Of a stretch of 64,000 bases of DNA, positions 35,880 to 45,319 are shown one piece after another (the stretch's first letter is position 1; the number at the start of each line of letters is the position of its first letter). Made by a program: the position numbers and the translations under genes. The notes below the pieces were generated by a model. It saw only the letters and a list, made by a program, of their open reading frames with translations, ran no database searches and was not told the DNA's origin. Source of the stretch: Rhodanobacter spathiphylli B39 (lineage in GTDB: Bacteria > Pseudomonadota > Gammaproteobacteria > Xanthomonadales > Rhodanobacteraceae); contig NZ_AJXT01000005.1 in NCBI RefSeq assembly GCF_000264295.1, forward strand, positions 62,001 to 126,000, in the 5' to 3' direction.

Positions 35880-36583
35880 TCCCGCAGTTGCCGCTCGCGC
35901 TGCGCTGGCCACGTCGGCAGCGCTTTGAACATTTTCATGCCGGCGCGAATGCCGCCGCACTGGCTGCGGTGCAGGCGCTGGCGCTGCAGCCCGGCGCGCC
36001 GTGGGTTTACCTGCATGGCGCCAGCGGCAGCGGCCGCAGCCATCTGCTGATGGCCGCCTGCCAGGCCGCCATCGCCGCCGAACGGCGCGTGCAGTACCTG
36101 CCGCTGGCGGCGATCGCCGACCACGCCGCGGCCCTGCGCGGCGTCGCCGGCAGCGAACTGCTGGCGCTGGACGACCTGGGCGCCATCGCCGGCAACCGTG
36201 ACGCGGAACACGCGCTGTTCGACCTGTACAACCGCGCCCGCGCCGAAGGCAGCGCCCTGCTGTTCGCCGCCGACGCCACGCCCACCCAACTCGGCATCGA
36301 ACTGCCCGACCTGCGCTCGCGTCTCGGCGCCTGCACCCAGTTCGCACTGAAGCCGCTCGACGACGACGAACGCCGCATGGTGCTGAAAGCGCAAGCCGCG
36401 TCGCGCGGCATCGAACTGGACGACAGCGTGCTGGACTGGCTCTTCGCGCGCTATGCGCGTGACTTGGGCGCGCTGCTCGACTTGCTGGACAAGCTGGACG
36501 TGGCGTCGCTGGCAGCACAGCGGCGGATCACCGTGCCGTTCCTGCGCGGATTCCTGCGCGAGGCTGACGAATCAGGATATTGA
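35876..36583 (+). CDS. hda: DnaA regulatory inactivator Hda
   Basis: A 235-residue AAA+ protein homologous to DnaA domain III that promotes ATP hydrolysis by DnaA on the DNA-bound clamp. The start MIPQLPLALRWPRRQRFEHF contains the clamp-binding motif QLPLAL (residues 4-9). Walker A is the variant GASGSGRSHLL, Walker B LLALDDLGAIAG, and LRSRLGACTQFALKPLDDDER carries sensor and box VII arginines. Overlaps the PerM-like gene by four bases. After it, GC content drops abruptly. Confidence 0.93.
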   Translation: MIPQLPLALRWPRRQRFEHFHAGANAAALAAVQALALQPGAPWVYLHGASGSGRSHLLMAACQAAIAAERRVQYLPLAAIADHAAALRGVAGSELLALDDLGAIAGNRDAEHALFDLYNRARAEGSALLFAADATPTQLGIELPDLRSRLGACTQFALKPLDDDERRMVLKAQAASRGIELDDSVLDWLFARYARDLGALLDLLDKLDVASLAAQRRITVPFLRGFLREADESGY

Positions 36584-36650
36584 GTCGACTCGGACGGATG
36601 CGTCAGTCTTTGATAGGATTAGTGTTCATTTAGGCACACAAGGATGTCCT

Positions 36651-37130
36651 ATGCCATTGCCATTCCCTGCACCTGGAACTGTTTTATGGGCGGTTGACAC
36701 GGATCTGGAACGAGATGTCTTTCGATCCGGTGCGGCCACCAAGCCAAACGTCGAATATTTGCGTTTTGGCGACATCGGGGTGTCTGAGGAGGATGGGCGA
36801 ATTCCGTACGACCAATGTGACAAGTTCATGGTCGATCCAGGCCAGGGAATATCGCTTTTTCTTGAACGGATGATTCCGGAGGGGCTGGTTGTTGTCGACA
36901 CAGCTTCGGCAAAGAACATTGGCAAAAAAGCCCAGAAGAAAATTCATTGGTGGGGCGTCGACCAGAACCATCCTATTCCAGTAGGGCTTCAACTCGTCTA
37001 CGACGGTCAGCCTCCCGGTCATTGCATATTGTCGGTTACTCGCAAGATGCCGGTTTCCGCCTTCCTTTCGTTGGTTGCGCAAGTTCCGTTCAGCCTGCGC
37101 GGCATTGATCTTGTTACTCCCATTTATTGA
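36651..37130 (+). CDS. Unrecognised protein with possible Tse2-like toxin fold
   Basis: A 159-residue protein in a markedly lower-GC stretch. No signal peptide or membrane segment. The C-terminal half has an ordered pattern GISLFLER, PEGLVVVDT, HWWGVDQNHPIPVGLQLVYD and HCILSVTRKMPVSAFL, which resembles the core of Tse2-type (ADP-ribosyltransferase-like) toxins, where a W/IP.GL..D..H.t..P..M series is found. This is inference from pattern, not a confirmed homology. ATG 36651 with AGGATG nine bases upstream. A small ORF follows after 12 bp and could be its partner. Confidence 0.6.
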   Translation: MPLPFPAPGTVLWAVDTDLERDVFRSGAATKPNVEYLRFGDIGVSEEDGRIPYDQCDKFMVDPGQGISLFLERMIPEGLVVVDTASAKNIGKKAQKKIHWWGVDQNHPIPVGLQLVYDGQPPGHCILSVTRKMPVSAFLSLVAQVPFSLRGIDLVTPIY

Positions 37131-37142
37131 CCTGGAACACCG

Positions 37143-37316
37143 ATGAGTGCACTCGAATTCACAGACAGGGAACTGACGTATCTGCTGCTTTCGCTGAAAA
37201 AGTACGAGGCGCAATTGCTCTTGAGCGAAGACGAGGATATGGGCGATTCCGTCACCGACCTGCTTTTCGTGCAGGCTCTCATGAAACGACTGCGGCAGGC
37301 GCAGGCTTCACGCTGA
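37143..37316 (+). CDS. Small acidic protein, 57 residues
   Basis: A 57-codon ORF that starts 12 bp after the preceding gene. The sequence has two predicted helices: MSALEFTDRELTYLLLSLKK and LLFVQALMKRLRQAQ, joined by an acidic centre SEDEDMGDSV. The first helix repeats leucines every three to four residues. Size, charge and placement would suit an antitoxin or immunity protein for the upstream gene, but small helical proteins of this type also occur alone. It ends 28 bp before a strong terminator. Confidence 0.6.
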   Translation: MSALEFTDRELTYLLLSLKKYEAQLLLSEDEDMGDSVTDLLFVQALMKRLRQAQASR

Positions 37317-37344
37317 CGCAGAACCAGTTTCGTTATGACAAAAA

Positions 37345-37373
37345 CAACGGTGCCATGGGCACCGTTGTTTTTT
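37345..37373. terminator. Bidirectional rho-independent terminator
   Basis: CAACGGTGCC and GGCACCGTTG form a perfect 10-bp stem with loop ATG, followed by TTTTTT on the plus strand; an A-run (37338-37344) precedes it, so the minus strand also ends in T's. It lies between the small ORF and the convergent suhB stop. Confidence 0.9.
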
Positions 37374-37391
37374 CACAGAAGGGGGAGACGC

Positions 37392-38195
37392 TCAGGTCTT
37401 CAGCAGCGCCGGCGTTGCCTGCTGCCCGATCGCGTCGACCAGGGCCTTGGCCACGTTGAGATTGCCGGCGACGATGTTGCCGCTTTCCGGGATGCCGTCG
37501 CGGCCGGCGAAGTCGCAGTAGCGACCGCCCGCTTCATGCACCAGCAGCACGCCGGCGGCCAGGTCCCAGGGCTTCAGGCCGATCTCGAAGTAGCCGTCGT
37601 AGCGACCGGCGGCGACGTAGGCCAGGTCGAGTGCGGCGGAGCCGGAGCGGCGGATGTCCTCGGCCTGGCCGAGGATGGCGCGGGTCATGTCCAGCTGCGG
37701 CACCAGGTGCTCGCGCTGGCGGTACGGGAAGCCGGTGGCAATCATCGCGCCGCCCAGGTTCTCGCGCTTGGACACGCGCATGCGGCGGTCGTTGAGGTAG
37801 GCGCCGTCGCCCTTGCTGGCGGTGTACAGCTCGTCGCGCAGCGGGTCGAACACCACGGCGTGGATCGGCACGCCCTTGTCCAGCAGCGCGATGGAGACGC
37901 TGAAGTGCGGGATGCCGCGCAGATAGTTGTGGGTGCCGTCCAGCGGGTCGATCACCCAGGTCAGCGGGCCCTTGCCGATCGCGCCGCTTTCCTCGGCGAG
38001 GATCGCGTGGTCGGGGTAGGCGCGGCGCAGTTCCTTGATGATTTCCGCCTCGGCCAGCTTGTCGACTTCGGAGACGAAGTCCATCTGCTGCTTCTCGACG
38101 ATGTTCAGCCCGTCGATGCGGTTCATGTAGCGCAGGATCACATTGCCTGCTGAACGCGCGGCGCGCGCCGCGATCGTGACGTGTGGTCTGGCCAT
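37392..38195 (-). CDS. suhB: Inositol-1-monophosphatase family protein SuhB
   Basis: A 267-residue magnesium-dependent phosphatase. Metal site motifs are ILAEES, WVIDPLDGTHNYLRG and the C-terminal PWDLAAGVLLVHEAGG. The N-terminal helix MARPHVTIAARAARSAGNVI and the KQQMDFVSEVDKLAE segment are typical of SuhB, which also serves in rRNA antitermination in enterobacteria. ATG 38195. Divergent from trmJ, a neighbourhood conserved in gammaproteobacteria (suhB/trmJ). Confidence 0.95.
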   Translation of the reverse strand: MARPHVTIAARAARSAGNVILRYMNRIDGLNIVEKQQMDFVSEVDKLAEAEIIKELRRAYPDHAILAEESGAIGKGPLTWVIDPLDGTHNYLRGIPHFSVSIALLDKGVPIHAVVFDPLRDELYTASKGDGAYLNDRRMRVSKRENLGGAMIATGFPYRQREHLVPQLDMTRAILGQAEDIRRSGSAALDLAYVAAGRYDGYFEIGLKPWDLAAGVLLVHEAGGRYCDFAGRDGIPESGNIVAGNLNVAKALVDAIGQQATPALLKT

Positions 38196-38307
38196 GGGTA
38201 TCGACTTTGGAAGAGAGCGGGTTTGCGGCCGGCGATTCTAGCAGAGGCGAGCCCCGGACGCCCTTGTCCACTATCCTGTCGACCCGCACCGCCAATCTGC
38301 CCAGCGC

Positions 38308-39069
38308 ATGACCGATCTCCACGACCTCGCCGCCCGCATCCGTTACGTGCTGGTGCGCACCTCGCACCCGGGCAATATCGGCAGCGCGGCGCGGGCGATC
38401 CGCACGATGGGCTTCCAGCGACTGGAGCTGGTGACGCCGTACCGCTTCCCCGACCCCGAGGCCAATGCCCTGGCGGCGGGCGCGGACGACGTGCTGGAAC
38501 AGGCCGGCATCCACCGCGAGCTGGTCGATGGCCTGGCCGGCACCAGCCTGGCGCTGGGCTTGTCGGCGCGCCGGCGCGGGGTGAACCTGCCGGAAATTCC
38601 CCCCCGCGAGGCGGCGCAACAGGTGCTGGCGGCGGCGATGCGCGGGGAGCAGGTGGCGCTAGTGTTCGGCAACGAGCGCACCGGGCTGGAAAACGAGGAG
38701 CTGGCGCGCTGCCACGCGATGGTGCGGATTCCCAGCGTGGACGACTTCAGCTCGCTGAACCTGTCGCAGGCGGTGCAGGTGATGGCCTACGAGGTGCGCC
38801 TGGCGATGCTGGGCGACGACTTGCCCGCACCACCGCCCGAGCACGACGAGCCGCCAGCCGACGCGGCGCAGATGGAACAGTTCTACCGCCATCTGGGGCA
38901 GACCCTGGACGACATCGAATTCCACAAGGGCCGCGAGCCCACCACGATCATGCTGCGCCTGCGCAAACTGTTCCAGCGCGCCCAGCCGGACGAGCGCGAG
39001 CTGCGCGTGCTGCACGGCATCCTGGCCGACGCGCAGCGGATGGCCGGGCTGGCGAAGAAAAATCCGTAG
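38308..39069 (+). CDS. trmJ: tRNA (cytidine/uridine-2'-O-)-methyltransferase TrmJ
   Basis: A 253-residue SPOUT methyltransferase that modifies the ribose at position 32 of tRNA. The trefoil-knot motifs are VLVRTSHPGNIGSAARAIRT, VFGNERTGLENEELARC and IPSVDDFSSLNLSQAVQVMAYE (partial); a C-terminal helical dimerisation region follows (EFHKGREPTTIMLRLRKLFQR in part). ATG 38308. Its TAG stop is at 39067-39069, inside the left arm of the inverted repeat 39066-39137. Confidence 0.94.
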   Translation: MTDLHDLAARIRYVLVRTSHPGNIGSAARAIRTMGFQRLELVTPYRFPDPEANALAAGADDVLEQAGIHRELVDGLAGTSLALGLSARRRGVNLPEIPPREAAQQVLAAAMRGEQVALVFGNERTGLENEELARCHAMVRIPSVDDFSSLNLSQAVQVMAYEVRLAMLGDDLPAPPPEHDEPPADAAQMEQFYRHLGQTLDDIEFHKGREPTTIMLRLRKLFQRAQPDERELRVLHGILADAQRMAGLAKKNP

Positions 39070-39137
39070 GAGCGCACCCTGTGCGCGATGCTCTTCGTTA
39101 CGTGACGGAAAGCATCGCGCACAGGGTGCACTCCTAC
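39066..39137. repeat. REP-like hairpin between convergent genes
   Basis: Arms GTAGGAG-CGCACCCTGTGCGC-GATGCT (39066-39092) and AGCATCGCGCACAGGGTGCA-CTCCTAC (39111-39137) are complementary apart from one base; the loop is 18 bp. GTAGGAG-ended repeats of this form are scattered in xanthomonad and pseudomonad genomes. Each arm contains the TAG stop of one flanking gene, so the element probably also serves as a bidirectional terminator. Confidence 0.85.
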
Positions 39138-40453
39138 ACTTCGTCGGACGGCTCCAGCGAGGGCGCGGGGGTCACCAGCAGCTTGTCGATGCGGGCGCCG
39201 TCGAGGTCGACCACCTCGAAGCGGATGCCGTGCCAGGCGAACACTTCGCCGGTCTGCGGCACGTGGCCCAGCGCGGTCATCACCATGCCGGCGACGGTGC
39301 GGAAATCGTGTTCGTCCTCGCCCGGCAGCGTACTGATCTGCAGCAGTTCGCGCAGGTCGTCGGTGGGCAGGCTGCCGTCGATCAGCCAGCTGCCATCGGC
39401 GCGCTGCATGATCGGGCTGGCCTCGTTGCCGCCGCCGTGGCCGATCTGGCTGGCACCCACCACGGCGGCCAGCAGGTCGTTGACGGTGACCACGCCCTCG
39501 ATGTCGCCGTACTCGTCGACCACCAGCGCCAGCGGCGTCTCGGCGTCGCGGAATTCCTCCAGCAGGTCCAGCGCGCGGGCGGCGGCGGGCACGAACAGGG
39601 GTTTCGACAGGTGTTCGAACAGTTCCGGCATGCCTTCGGCGAAGCTGTGCAGCAGGCGCTTGACCTCGACCACGCCGACCACGTCGCTCTCGTCGCCGCG
39701 GTAGACCGGGTAGCGCGAATACGGCGTTTCGCGCAGCACCTCGATGTTTTCCTCGCGAGTGCCGGCGATGTCCAGCCAGGCGATGCGCATGCGCGGGGTC
39801 ATCACGCTGTCCACCGTGCGGTCGCCCAGGCGCAGCACCCGGTTCACCATGTTGTGCTCATCCGGGTCCAGCACGCCCTGTTCGGCGCTCTCGGCCACCA
39901 GCAGGCGGATCTCCTCCTCGGTGACCATGCCGCTACCGAGCTGGTTGACCCGCAACATGCGCAGCAGCAGGTTGCTGGAATGGTTCAGCAACCACACGAA
40001 CGGCGCGGTGATCCGCGACAGCACCAGCATCGGGATGGCCACGTAGGAGGCCACCTTCTCCGGCGAGGCCAGAGCCAGCCGCTTGGGCACCAGTTCGCCG
40101 AACACGATCTGGATGTACGAGATCAGCACGAAGCCGAGCACGATGCCGATGATCCGCGCGTACGGCAGCAACCAGGTCAGGCGCGTGCCCTCCAGGGCGG
40201 CGGCGATATGGCCGCCCAGCGCGTCGCCGGCGATCGCGCCGGTGATCAGCATGACCAGGGTGATGCCGACCTGCACGGTGGACAGGAAATGCTCGGGCGC
40301 CTCGGCGTGGCGCAATGCCGCGGCTGCCTTGCGGCTGTTCAGGGCCATCTGCTTGAGGCGGCTCTTGCGCGAAGCCACCAGGGCCATCTCCGACAGCGCG
40401 AAGAAGCCGTTGCACAGGGCCAGGACGAGGACGAGCGCGATTTGGGTCAGCAT
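39134..40453 (-). CDS. CNNM/CorC-type (HlyC/CorC) transporter-associated protein
   Basis: A 439-residue protein with a DUF21/CNNM membrane domain (three to four helices: IALVLVLALCNGFFALSEMA, FLSTVQVGITLVMLITGAIAG in part, ARIIGIVLGFVLISYIQIVF in part), two CBS domains (VDSVMTPRMRIAWLD, and ARALDLLEEFRDAETPLALV to VTVNDLL) and a C-terminal CorC_HlyC domain (SWLIDGSLPTDDLRELL to LDGARIDKLLV). Such proteins are linked to magnesium or cobalt efflux. ATG 40453 chosen at the start of helix 1; the upstream open frame is not conserved. Stop TAG lies inside the hairpin repeat. Confidence 0.9.
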   Translation of the reverse strand: MLTQIALVLVLALCNGFFALSEMALVASRKSRLKQMALNSRKAAAALRHAEAPEHFLSTVQVGITLVMLITGAIAGDALGGHIAAALEGTRLTWLLPYARIIGIVLGFVLISYIQIVFGELVPKRLALASPEKVASYVAIPMLVLSRITAPFVWLLNHSSNLLLRMLRVNQLGSGMVTEEEIRLLVAESAEQGVLDPDEHNMVNRVLRLGDRTVDSVMTPRMRIAWLDIAGTREENIEVLRETPYSRYPVYRGDESDVVGVVEVKRLLHSFAEGMPELFEHLSKPLFVPAAARALDLLEEFRDAETPLALVVDEYGDIEGVVTVNDLLAAVVGASQIGHGGGNEASPIMQRADGSWLIDGSLPTDDLRELLQISTLPGEDEHDFRTVAGMVMTALGHVPQTGEVFAWHGIRFEVVDLDGARIDKLLVTPAPSLEPSDEV

Positions 40454-40516
40454 CGCGGCGATGATGGGGGAGGGTGCATGGGCACAGTGTAAGTGGTGTT
40501 GCCCCCGCGCATCACC

Positions 40517-40560
40517 CCGTCGATGGACACGGATTGATCCGTCGATGGACACGGATTGAT
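40517..40560. repeat. 22-bp perfect tandem repeat in a divergent promoter region
   Basis: A 22-bp unit beginning CCGTCGATGGACAC and ending GGATTGAT occurs at 40517-40538 and again at 40539-40560. It lies 20 bp upstream of the Pho-box-like site and 64 bp from the CNNM start codon, so it may influence either promoter. Confidence 0.85.
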
Positions 40561-40579
40561 GCAGGGCAGCACGGCAGTC

Positions 40580-40597
40580 CTGTAACATTCCTGTCAT
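40580..40597 (+). promoter_or_regulatory. Pho-box-like site before DUF47-pit
   Basis: CTGTAACATTCCTGTCAT has two CTGTNAN heptamers 11 bp apart, the PhoB pattern (CTGTCAT-4 bp-CTGTCAT). It lies 25 bp before the DUF47 start codon, which is closer than usual, so the leader would be very short. PhoBR genes are not in the window. Confidence 0.55.
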
Positions 40598-40621
40598 TCC
40601 GTTCGATCAGGCGTGACCCGC

Positions 40622-41251
40622 ATGTTTTCACTGCAGACGATTTTCGGCAAAGGCGACAAGTTCTACGGTTTGCTCGAACAGAGCGCCGAGACCGCCCACG
40701 AAAGCGCCAAGGCGCTGCACGAACTGCTGACCCGGCCGGGCGCCGAGCAGGTGATGGCGGCATTCGCGGTGACCCGGGCACGCGAAAAGGAACTGGCCGC
40801 ACAGATCAGCGAAGGCCTGGTCAACACCTTCGTGACCGCGCTGGATCGCGAGGACATCGAGGCGCTGAACTCGGCCCTGTACAAGATTCCCAAGACCGTG
40901 GAGAAATTCGCCGAGCGCTACGAGATCGTGGCCGGGCGCCTGGTCGGCGTGGATTTCGCCCAGCGCGCGCTGGTGCTGGAGCAGTCCAGCGCGGTGGTGG
41001 TGCAGATGGTGCACGAGTTGCGCCGCGGCCTGCGCATCGACCCGGTGAAGAAGCTGCAGGATCGCCTGCAGGCGCTGGAGTCCGAAGGTGATCGCATGCT
41101 GCTGGCGCCATACCGCACGCTGTACGTGGAAGGCGGCGACGTGATGCGGGCGATGTTGTCCAAGGATCTGTTCGAGCTGATCGAGAAGGCCATCGACAAG
41201 TGCCGCGACGTCGGCAACATCGTCTACTCGATCGTGCTGAAGAACTCCTGA
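40622..41251 (+). CDS. DUF47/PhoU-like phosphate transport accessory protein
   Basis: A 209-residue all-helical protein of the DUF47 (TIGR00153, YkaA) family, related to PhoU. It starts MFSLQTIFGKGDKFYGLLEQ, then LHELLTRPGAEQV and FVTALDREDIEALNSALYKI, where an acidic E/DxxxD site binds metal clusters in PhoU, and ends with EKAIDKCRDVGNIVYSIVLK, another such site. Partner of the Pit transporter in bacteria and archaea. ATG 40622 with AGG upstream; GTG 40613 is an alternative. 78 bp before pit. Confidence 0.9.
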   Translation: MFSLQTIFGKGDKFYGLLEQSAETAHESAKALHELLTRPGAEQVMAAFAVTRAREKELAAQISEGLVNTFVTALDREDIEALNSALYKIPKTVEKFAERYEIVAGRLVGVDFAQRALVLEQSSAVVVQMVHELRRGLRIDPVKKLQDRLQALESEGDRMLLAPYRTLYVEGGDVMRAMLSKDLFELIEKAIDKCRDVGNIVYSIVLKNS

Positions 41252-41329
41252 GGCCACGCCCGTGACCCTGTGCATTGCAAGCCGGCCTGCGACGCCGTGC
41301 GGGATTTCTCCCAGCTGCGGTGAGCGCCC

Positions 41330-42442
41330 ATGAGCATCGTCATCGCGGTGGTGGTGATCGCGCTGGCCTTCACCTACATCAACGGTTTCCACGATACCGC
41401 CAACTCGATCGCCACCGTGGTGGCGACCAAGGTGCTGACGCCGGGGCAGGCCGTGCTGATGGCGGCCGGCACCAACCTGGTCGGCGCGTTCATGGGCACG
41501 GCGGTGGCCGCCACGATCGCCTCGGGGCTGATCAATGCCGGCGTCATCGAGATGAGTTCGCAGCTGCTGATCTGCGCGCTGCTGGCGGCGATCGTGTGGA
41601 ACCTGATCACCTGGTGGCTGGGCCTGCCGTCCAGCTCCAGCCATGCGCTGGTCGGTTCGCTGGTCGGCGCGGCGATCGCCGCCTCGGGCAACAACTTCGA
41701 TTCGGTGATCTGGGTCGAGGGCAGCGTGCTCAAGGGCCACGGCGTGATCCCCAAGGTGATCATCCCGATGGTGCTGTCGCCGCTGGGCGGTTTCGTCATC
41801 AGCTTCCTGCTGATGGGGGCGCTGTACGCACTGCTGGCCTGGTTCGCCAACCGACAGGGCTGGTTGCGCCGATTCGGGCGCACGCCGTTCGTCAACGCGT
41901 TCTTCGGCAAGGCGCAGATCCTGTCGGCCGGCGCGATGGGCGTGGCGCACGGCATGAACGACGCGCAGAAGAGCATGGGCATCATCGCGCTGGCGCTGGC
42001 CGGCGGCACCGCCGCCCACCAGTTCGACCAGCTGCCGCACTGGCTGGGCTTCCTGCGCATCGACGGCAACCCCGCCGGCGGTTTCGAAATCCCGGTCTGG
42101 GTGAAGGTGGTGTCGGCACTGACCATGGCCGCCGGCACGGCCGGCGGTGGCTGGCGCATCATCAAGACGCTGGGCCACAAGATGGTCAAGCTGCATCCGA
42201 TCAACGGTTTCGCCGCCGAAACCAGCTCCGCCGCGGTGATCCTGGTGGCGTCGGTGTTCGGCATTCCCGTGTCGACCACGCACAACGTCTCCGCCTCGAT
42301 CATGGGCGTGGGCGCGGCCAAGCGCTTCAACGCGATCCGCTGGTCGGTGGTCGAGCGGATGGTGTGGGCGTGGATGCTGACCCTGCCGATCACCGCGCTG
42401 CTGGCCTACGGCCTGGTGCTGCTGTTCCGGCTGGTGTCCTGA
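41330..42442 (+). CDS. pit: Low-affinity inorganic phosphate transporter (Pit family)
   Basis: A 370-residue Pit permease with about ten helices arranged as two inverted repeats. The duplicated family signatures are visible as YINGFHDTANSIATVVAT near the N terminus and VAHGMNDAQKSMGIIALALA in the second half; the central loop contains ANRQGWLRRFGRTPFV. Pit exchanges metal-phosphate with proton. Preceded by DUF47, with which it forms the common two-gene system, and by a Pho-box-like site. The last half also has FGIPVSTTHNVSASIMG, a third conserved segment. Confidence 0.94.
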   Translation: MSIVIAVVVIALAFTYINGFHDTANSIATVVATKVLTPGQAVLMAAGTNLVGAFMGTAVAATIASGLINAGVIEMSSQLLICALLAAIVWNLITWWLGLPSSSSHALVGSLVGAAIAASGNNFDSVIWVEGSVLKGHGVIPKVIIPMVLSPLGGFVISFLLMGALYALLAWFANRQGWLRRFGRTPFVNAFFGKAQILSAGAMGVAHGMNDAQKSMGIIALALAGGTAAHQFDQLPHWLGFLRIDGNPAGGFEIPVWVKVVSALTMAAGTAGGGWRIIKTLGHKMVKLHPINGFAAETSSAAVILVASVFGIPVSTTHNVSASIMGVGAAKRFNAIRWSVVERMVWAWMLTLPITALLAYGLVLLFRLVS

Positions 42443-42454
42443 GCGAACGTCCGG

Positions 42455-42859
42455 CTACAGCGAATCGCTGCTGTGGGCGATGAGCTGTTCCAGTTCGTCA
42501 CCCAGCGTGCCCAGCTCGCCGACCACGCGTTGCAGCTCGGCCTGATCGAGGAATTCGTAGGGGCGGTTCTCGCACAGGTGCAGGTAGGGCGAGCCGTCCA
42601 GGTCGGCGACCGCGAGGAAGCCGGTGCGCTGTTGCCAGTTGAAGCGCAGGCAGCGGTTGGGGTCGGTGCCGGCCAGCGGACCGACCGGGGTGGAGATGCG
42701 CAGATAGCGCCGTCCCGCCTCGTCCTCGAGCTCGGCCAGGTAGATCCCCTGGCAGCGATCCCCGGCCAGCTGCAGGTCGAAGCTGATCAGGTAGGGATCG
42801 TTGTGGCGCAGCTCGTGCAGGCTGCCGATGTGGGAACGCACGGCTTCGAAGTGGCGCAT
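42455..42859 (-). CDS. Conserved hypothetical protein
   Basis: A 134-residue soluble protein I do not recognise. It begins MRHFEAVRSHIGSLHELRHN and shows a beta-rich middle (LISFDLQLAGDRCQGIYLAEL, RYLRISTPVGPL, LRFNWQQRTGFLAVADLDG) closed by an acidic C-terminal helix (LQRVVGELGTLGDELEQLI). The alternating pattern recalls small chaperone-like or YbjN-like folds, but no motif proves this. Codon use matches the core genome. It is convergent with pit (12 bp apart) and divergent from the alkyltransferase-like gene. Confidence 0.7.
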   Translation of the reverse strand: MRHFEAVRSHIGSLHELRHNDPYLISFDLQLAGDRCQGIYLAELEDEAGRRYLRISTPVGPLAGTDPNRCLRFNWQQRTGFLAVADLDGSPYLHLCENRPYEFLDQAELQRVVGELGTLGDELEQLIAHSSDSL

Positions 42860-42925
42860 GGTGCGGCTTCCGCTGGCGAAGGTCGGAAGCTACTCTGACA
42901 CGGATTCCCCTGCGTCGCGTGAACC

Positions 42926-43267
42926 ATGAATGATGTCGCCGCCCGCGTCTACGCCGCCATCGCCGCCATTCCGCAAGGACGCGTGGCCAGCTACGGCGCG
43001 ATCGCCGCGCGCGCTGGCCTGCCCGGTCGCGCGCGCCTGGTCGGCCGCCTGCTGGGCGAAGTGCCCGACGGCATGGAACTGCCGTGGTACCGCGTGCTGC
43101 GTTCCAGCGGGCACATCGCGATGCCCCCGGGCAGCCGCGGCTTCCGCGAACAGTCACGCCGCCTGCGCGCCGAAGGCGTCGAGGTAAAGAACGGCCGCGT
43201 CCCCCTCTCGCGTTTCGGCCTCGACGCCGATCTCGACCACGAGTTGTGGGGCCCCCCGCTCCAATAA
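42926..43267 (+). CDS. atl: Alkyltransferase-like protein (MGMT family)
   Basis: A 113-residue protein of the MGMT/Ogt DNA-binding fold: IPQGRVASYGAIAARAGLPG (helix-turn-helix region with the arginine finger), GRLLGEV and ELPWYRVLRSSGHIA. In the active-site motif PCHRV of true alkyltransferases the cysteine is replaced by tryptophan (PWYRV), the hallmark of ATL proteins, which flag O6-alkylguanine lesions for nucleotide excision repair. ATG 42926. Its last codons and TAA stop lie in the first copy of the duplicated repeat at 43253-43400. Confidence 0.92.
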   Translation: MNDVAARVYAAIAAIPQGRVASYGAIAARAGLPGRARLVGRLLGEVPDGMELPWYRVLRSSGHIAMPPGSRGFREQSRRLRAEGVEVKNGRVPLSRFGLDADLDHELWGPPLQ

Positions 43268-43315
43268 AGTAAAAGCGCCTCTTGCGTTCGCCTCCTCTCC
43301 CGCTTGCGGGAGAGG
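43253..43315. repeat. First copy of a ~65-bp direct repeat overlapping the atl stop codon
   Basis: The unit begins CCCCCGCTCCAATA, continues through AAAGCGCCTCTTGC and a CTCCTCTCCCGC segment, and ends in GGGAGAGG. The second copy is at 43332-43400, 79 bp on, with several changes. The TAA stop of atl is inside this copy (43265-43267). Confidence 0.8.
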
Positions 43316-43331
43316 ATTGAGGAGAGGGAAG

Positions 43332-43400
43332 CCCCCGCTCCAATAGAACCAAAGCGCCTCTTGCATCCGCCTCTTCTCTCTGCCCACGCAAGGGGAGAGG
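43332..43400. repeat. Second copy of the direct repeat between atl and recQ
   Basis: It opens with the same CCCCCGCTCCAATA and AAAGCGCCTCTTGC motifs as copy one, then diverges at the hairpin part and ends in GGGGAGAGG. The GCGGGAGAGG-type end resembles common intergenic hairpins in this group. No gene lies in 43268-43492. Confidence 0.8.
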
Positions 43401-43492
43401 CCCCCTGTCATCGCCAACCCACACGCCCGCGCGCGTCCCGCGCACACCTGCTTCCGCGAAGCGGCACCGCCGCATTTGCTAGCATTCCAGCA

Positions 43493-45319
<1,827 letters not shown>

